Origin: Gloeopeniophorella convolvens
Taxonomy: Eukaryota > Basidiomycota > Agaricomycetes > Russulales
DNA: 64,000 nucleotides
Reading direction: 5' to 3'
Assembly (NCBI GenBank): GCA_022496205.1
Contig: WTXD01000013.1
Location: 124,001-188,000 of the forward strand
Notes under the pieces: generated by a model
Databases searched by the model: none
The model's input: the letters and a program-made list of their open reading frames with translations, nothing else
Told to the model about the DNA's origin: nothing
Program-made: the position numbers and the translations under genes
Shown here: in pieces, positions 60,230-64,000 of the stretch
Numbering within the stretch: the stretch's first letter is position 1
Layout of the letters: each line of letters opens with the position of its first letter

Positions 60230-60908
60230 ATTTTGCGATGGTATGTACCTTGGTTGTCGCACATAATTAGACCAAAGAAAGGAAGTTTAGACAGTATACC
60301 TCGTATGGCGAGTACACCCCACTTCATGGCGATTCTGTGTGTGCTATGTCCGCGCCCATGCGCCTTGTACCACGGTACCAGTCACAGGAAGCGAGCTGTA
60401 GCTGTCGAGGCCCGGTCTGTATATCGTGCACATCCACTGTATAGTAGTAGCTACACTATTGCATGCTACGAACCCAAAACGGCGTCACGAATCATGACAT
60501 GGACGTCCATCCCTGCTGTGGTGATCCCTCATTGCTCGCACTTGCATGCTTCCGACTTCAACGCGTCGAGGCATCTCCACTGAGTACTGAAGGACGGAGC
60601 GTCCGCACGCCCGCTCACATCTGTATCCACTACGATGTCCATGCTGCCGCCGCATTCCTGAGGGTTATCCTTAGTCAGCCCCCCGGATTTATGAGCGGAA
60701 CTCAGATACCTTGCACCCCAGTGCGAGCAGGCAACTACTAAGGGATCGCTGTTGCTATTACCACGCTACGCACAAGCGGAATAGACGCATGAGCGCGGTC
60801 ATAACACACGCTGAATTGCCACGCATTAGGCTATATTATTCACTATCCATACACTTATATCTTATCTAAGTAGGTGAAAATCCAAGTACACATACTTGAT
60901 CGCAAAGC
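60230..60908. other. Spacer between convergent OYE genes, contains dispersed repeat copy 1
   Basis: 679 bp between the two stop codons. About half is occupied by the repeat described at 60469-60769. Nothing else is recognised. Confidence 0.6.
60469..60769 (+). repeat. Dispersed repeat, copy 1 (about 300 bp)
   Basis: Matches, in the same orientation, the last 290 bp of the window. Shared blocks include CGAACCCA, GAATCATGA, CATGCTT.CGACTTCAACG, GTCGAGGCATCT.CACTGA, TCCA..AC.ATGTCCA, CTTGCACCC, GAGCAGGCAACTA and AGGGATCGC.GTT. It ends near CACGCTAC. No protein frame, terminal inverted repeats or A-rich end was seen, so its class is unknown. Confidence 0.85.
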
Positions 60909-62090
60909 CTACGCTGAAACCGCCGCGGTCTGCCCCAAGAATGGATAGTCCGTGTAGCCCTTCCCGTCACCGTAGTAGAACGTCGACCGATCGTACTTGT
61001 TCAGCGCGGCGTTGCTCTCCAGCCGGGTGGGGAGGTCCGGGTTCGAGATGTAGTGCCGCCCGAATGCGACTAGGCCCCCGTACTTCTCGACAGCCTCGAT
61101 GGCCGACTCGCGCTCAAAGCCGCCCGCTGCGATGTACGGCCGCTCGCCCCACGCCTTGCGGAGGACCTCGCTGGTCTCGTGGACGTTGTCTTCGGTCGTC
61201 TCCAGTTTGTCCCAGCCTCCCACGCGGGGCTCAATGACGTGAATATATGCGAGGCGCGGATGTGCGTCGCGCATGCGCTCCACGAGCTTTGTGAACGTTG
61301 GGAGCGGGTCCTCCATCCCCATGCCCTGCCACGGCGACCAGGGACTCAGCCGGATCGCTGCCCGCTCGGCCCCGACCGCTTGCACGACTGCGTCCACCGC
61401 CTCCAGGGGAAACCGGATCCGATTCTCGATCGAGCCACCGTACTGGTCCGTGCGCGTGTTCGTAACGGTCTGCAGAAACACTGCAGAAACTGGTCCAGGA
61501 GGTACCCGTTGGCAGAGTGGAGTTCGACACCGTCGAAGCCGATGTCGAAGACGGCAGTCTTGGCGGCCTGTGCGTAGAGCTCAACGTACTCTTGGATCTC
61601 CGCGACGGTGAGCGGACGCGGGGTCGGGTAGCCCTCGAGCGCGAGATCAGACGCAGAGACAACGTCGTAGTCGCCTTCGGCCTTCAGCACATCGCCTTCG
61701 GCGGCGCGGCCAAGGGCCCAGAGTTGCACGAAGATGTGGGAGCCATTGGCGTGGACGGTGTCTACAATCTGAGAGTAGGAAGCGATAGTTAGGAAGCGTG
61801 GTAGATGAGCTCGGAGACTAGATACTAGCCTTTTTCCAGCCGGCGATCTGCTCCTCAGACCAGACCCCGGGAGCAGTTCCGTAACCACCAGCGCGAGGTG
61901 CGATGAAAGTAGCCTCGGCGATGATGAAGGTGCCGGGAACGCGCGAGCGCTGCTCATAGTACTCGTGGTTGAGATCGCCAAAAGCGTGTTTGGTGTTGGC
62001 ACGGAAGCGAGTCAGAGGAGCCATGACCACGCGGTGCTTGAGCTCGACATTGCCGAGGCGGATGGGAGTGAAGAGGCCAGAAGCGGACAT
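60909..62090 (-). pseudogene. Second old yellow enzyme gene, broken by an 11-bp duplication
   Basis: The inverted paralogue of the gene at 59059-60229. Exon 1 (62090-61830, 261 nt) and the intron (61 nt, donor AAG|GCTAGT) have exactly the same lengths as in the intact copy. Exon 2 (61768-60909) is 860 nt rather than 849 because 11 bp are duplicated at 61470-61490. The frame is lost after residue about 183, just behind the active-site HSAN and LLDQF, so translation would end early and lack the GGSIENRIRF and FMN-phosphate GRHYISNPDL parts, which survive downstream in another frame. All other family residues are intact, so the break is recent, strain-specific or an assembly error. Confidence 0.85.
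61470..61490 (+). repeat. 11-bp tandem duplication that breaks the second OYE gene
   Basis: CTGCAGAAACA is followed directly by CTGCAGAAAC. The intact paralogue has one copy at the equivalent site. The extra unit is not a multiple of three and shifts the frame. Confidence 0.9.
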
Positions 62091-63709
62091 GTCTATGAAG
62101 ATAAGAAGTGTAGGGGATGAGGAGGCGGATGAGAGGGCGATTGAGAAGTTGGTGATGCATTTTGGAGAGCTCGCAGACTTGGTTTTATAGTGCGCAGAGA
62201 TAGGTCGGTAACGCAGTCATGAGGGGCTCGGGCGTTCTGCTTACAGGATGGATGAGTATAGATGAGTGCCAGAACAAGCTGAGGCAGCGGGGACGAGGGT
62301 GTAAGATGGTCCGTCGAGGCTGCGTAACAGTGCGTGGGAGGAACGGAAGCGCAAGATGGTCTTGTCATAGAGCAGCGACCGGGCGCTGAACAAGCAGGGA
62401 CCAGCGACCCGGCCGCTCGAGACGAGCTGCTGTAAGCATTTGAATAAGCTGAGCAGCAGATTGAGCACAGCTGACCGAGCAGTGCGCCCTTATGTAAGTG
62501 GTTCGGCGTTCCTGGAATACCCGCTTCAATACACTTACTCGGGGGGCGCCGCTTTCAGCGGCGCGGCAGAAACTTGCTTGCAGTTGTCTAAGATAAGCTA
62601 GATCTCGAATTGCTGTTCTCTTCTACTAATTGTAAACCAGGCTTCTACTCATGGGAAGATCATATCATAGTCGAAACCTAGGCCTGTAGTACCCACTTGT
62701 TAATATTTCTCCTCGCCTGCCCCGCCACACGACCACACCCCCACCTCACTCCCTCCTGCTACTGCAACACTCCCGACCGCAACGTGAAAACAAGTGGCTG
62801 AGCAGCAACGATGACCCGCACGCTGGACACATGACTTGTGCTGGCAGCGACGGCCGCATTAATATTGCTTGCTGCAGCCACCGCCAGCACGTACGAATCG
62901 CGCCCGTATATGCCGTGTCGTCGCCGTCTAACCACGACGTGGCACTGCTACACACTCTGCCTCACGACACCGGCCGCGGCGCGAAGACGAACGACCGAGC
63001 GACGGCTGATGATAGCGTGTGCGGTGCACAGGGTGCGCGCGTGCGCGCAATTCGCGGTGGCCGCGGTCGCATCGCCTTGATGTGGCCACAGATGCCACGA
63101 ATTGCGTACACGCACCGCCGCGTCTTCGTGGTCGTTGTCGCAGTGCCCGGTGACAACATGGCATACCTGCCGCCGAGGCAGCACAGCGCGTGCACGACTC
63201 ACGATGGTAGCGGCGGGTCCTCAGGCTTCCTGCGGCGCCTTCTCCTCCCACGCCTCCTCCTCCCGCCGCCGCCTCCTGTCGCGTTCTGTGCTGGCGGCGA
63301 GTGCACGAGTCGCGGCGGCGGCGGCAAGTGGAGACGTCGCACGGCGCGTGCGCGGCACGCGGGTCCCCCAGCATAGAGGTGCAGGTTCGCCACCGATGGC
63401 CGGCCTCGGCCCCCAGTACCCAATACTTAGTGCGCGCCTGCGCCCGCCATCGCCGAGGCACCTTGGCGGCGGCGTGGCACTGCCACCGTCTCACCTCCTT
63501 CCGCCTCCTCTCGCGCCGCAATCGCGCGGTCGCTCGGCGCCCGCCCGCAGCTCGAAATTAGGACAGATCTTACTATTCGTGCTCCTCTGCGAGCATGCTC
63601 ATCATGGCCGCCCAGGTGTGCCTGGCGCCCTCCGGCTGTAGCACGACAAATATGAGTTCGATACGAGCAAAGTCAGTTCTGAATTAGCAGAGCAGTGAGT
63701 TGCAGTCAT
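62091..63709. other. Upstream of the second OYE gene; GC-rich stretch without a supported gene
   Basis: 62091 to about 62500 is the paralogous OYE promoter. From 62750 to 63640 the sequence is GC-rich with overlapping frames on both strands (up to about 200 codons) that have no motif, no splice logic and skewed Arg/Ala/Pro/Cys content, so they are treated as non-coding. Confidence 0.5.
62181..62190 (-). promoter_or_regulatory. TATA box of the second OYE gene
   Basis: Minus-strand CTATAAAACC, followed by AAGTCTGCG as in the intact paralogue, about 91-100 nt upstream of the ATG. The promoter looks intact although the coding frame is broken. Confidence 0.65.
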
Positions 63710-64000
63710 CGAACCCAGTCTAATTGTCGTGAATCATGATAGACATCGCTGCTGCCAGTGTCACGGTGAACCCTCGTTGCTCGTGTTTGCATGCTTTCGA
63801 CTTCAACGTGTCGAGGCATCTGCACTGAAGGACTTGAACCCGTCCAATGCACGCCCGGCCACATCTGCGTCCATCACAATGTCCACGCCGCCGCATCTTT
63901 GAAGGCCATCCCTAGTCAGGTGCCCGGATTATGAGGGAACCGTACCTTGCACCCAGTGTGAGCAGGCAACTAGGGATCGCCGTTCCCATTATCACGCTAC
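63710..64000 (+). repeat. Dispersed repeat, copy 2 (cut by window end)
   Basis: Direct copy of the 60469-60769 repeat with scattered substitutions and short indels. It runs to the end of the window at the same point (CACGCTAC) where copy 1 begins to end, so the true right boundary is not visible. Confidence 0.85.

Noticed and set aside
61470..61490. A 12-nt micro-intron inside the second OYE gene that would remove the duplicated bases
   Set aside because: GTGTTTCTGCAG could be read as GT...AG, but 12 nt is far below the minimum for spliceosomal introns; an 11-bp duplication is simpler.
62831..63641. Overlapping frames of up to about 197 codons on both strands
   Set aside because: No signal peptide, domain or intron logic, and open on both strands at once in GC-rich sequence; treated as non-coding.

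Overview
The window looks like nuclear DNA of a basidiomycete fungus, most likely a GC-rich wood-decay Agaricomycete. The genes are compact and packed with 42-70 nt introns, several with very small exons. Many proteins are recognisable fungal orthologues: DBP10, DUO1, RPA43, PAM16, KTI12, MDM31, PTH1 and TAF12. Others belong to families that are expanded in mushrooms: F-box proteins, a sedolisin, a GH92 mannosidase, old yellow enzymes and small secreted proteins. Nothing prokaryotic, viral or clearly transposon-derived was found. Exon joins were worked out by hand from splice signals and reading phase. Nearly all spliced models close on an exact number of codons.

Layout. 1-11.2 kb: a partial gene of an Agaricomycete family of unknown function, then the RNA helicase DBP10, an F-box protein, a very small KRE9/KNH1-like secreted protein and the DASH kinetochore subunit DUO1, all on the minus strand. 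11.4-17.6 kb: a tRNA-Gln with an odd anticodon arm, the divergent pair RPA43/PAM16, and a large membrane-anchored coiled-coil protein of unknown function. 18.8-28.7 kb: a LIM-C1-RhoGAP protein divergent from KTI12 across a promoter region holding a perfect 7 x 10-bp tandem repeat, then an ELL-type Pol II elongation factor with an apparent frameshift near its end. 29.5-35.5 kb: a small basic ORF, a 15-exon secreted sedolisin and an unknown Ser/Pro-rich protein. 36.2-44.0 kb: a cyclopropane-synthase-like methyltransferase, MDM31 divergent from a BAX-inhibitor-1 protein, and a GRE2-like reductase. 45.1-53.5 kb: a small secreted protein, an F-box protein, a membrane protein ending in an Smr domain, and a 21-exon secreted GH92 mannosidase. 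54.0-58.4 kb: peptidyl-tRNA hydrolase, a PAQR (adiponectin/IZH-type) receptor and TAF12. 59-64 kb: two convergent old yellow enzyme paralogues, one broken by an 11-bp duplication, and two direct copies of a roughly 300-bp dispersed repeat.

How the genes work together. Most genes are unrelated housekeeping neighbours and no biosynthetic or defence cluster is evident. Several pairs share short divergent promoters: RPA43/PAM16 (191 bp), MDM31/BXI1 (211 bp), PTH1/PAQR (320 bp) and the small secreted protein/F-box pair (320 bp). The secreted set (sedolisin, GH92, KRE9-like, small secreted protein) fits extracellular protein and mannan degradation and cell-wall biology. The most interesting parts are the young OYE duplication with its frameshift, the flanking repeat, the Smr fusion, the unknown coiled-coil protein and the use of GC-AG introns.
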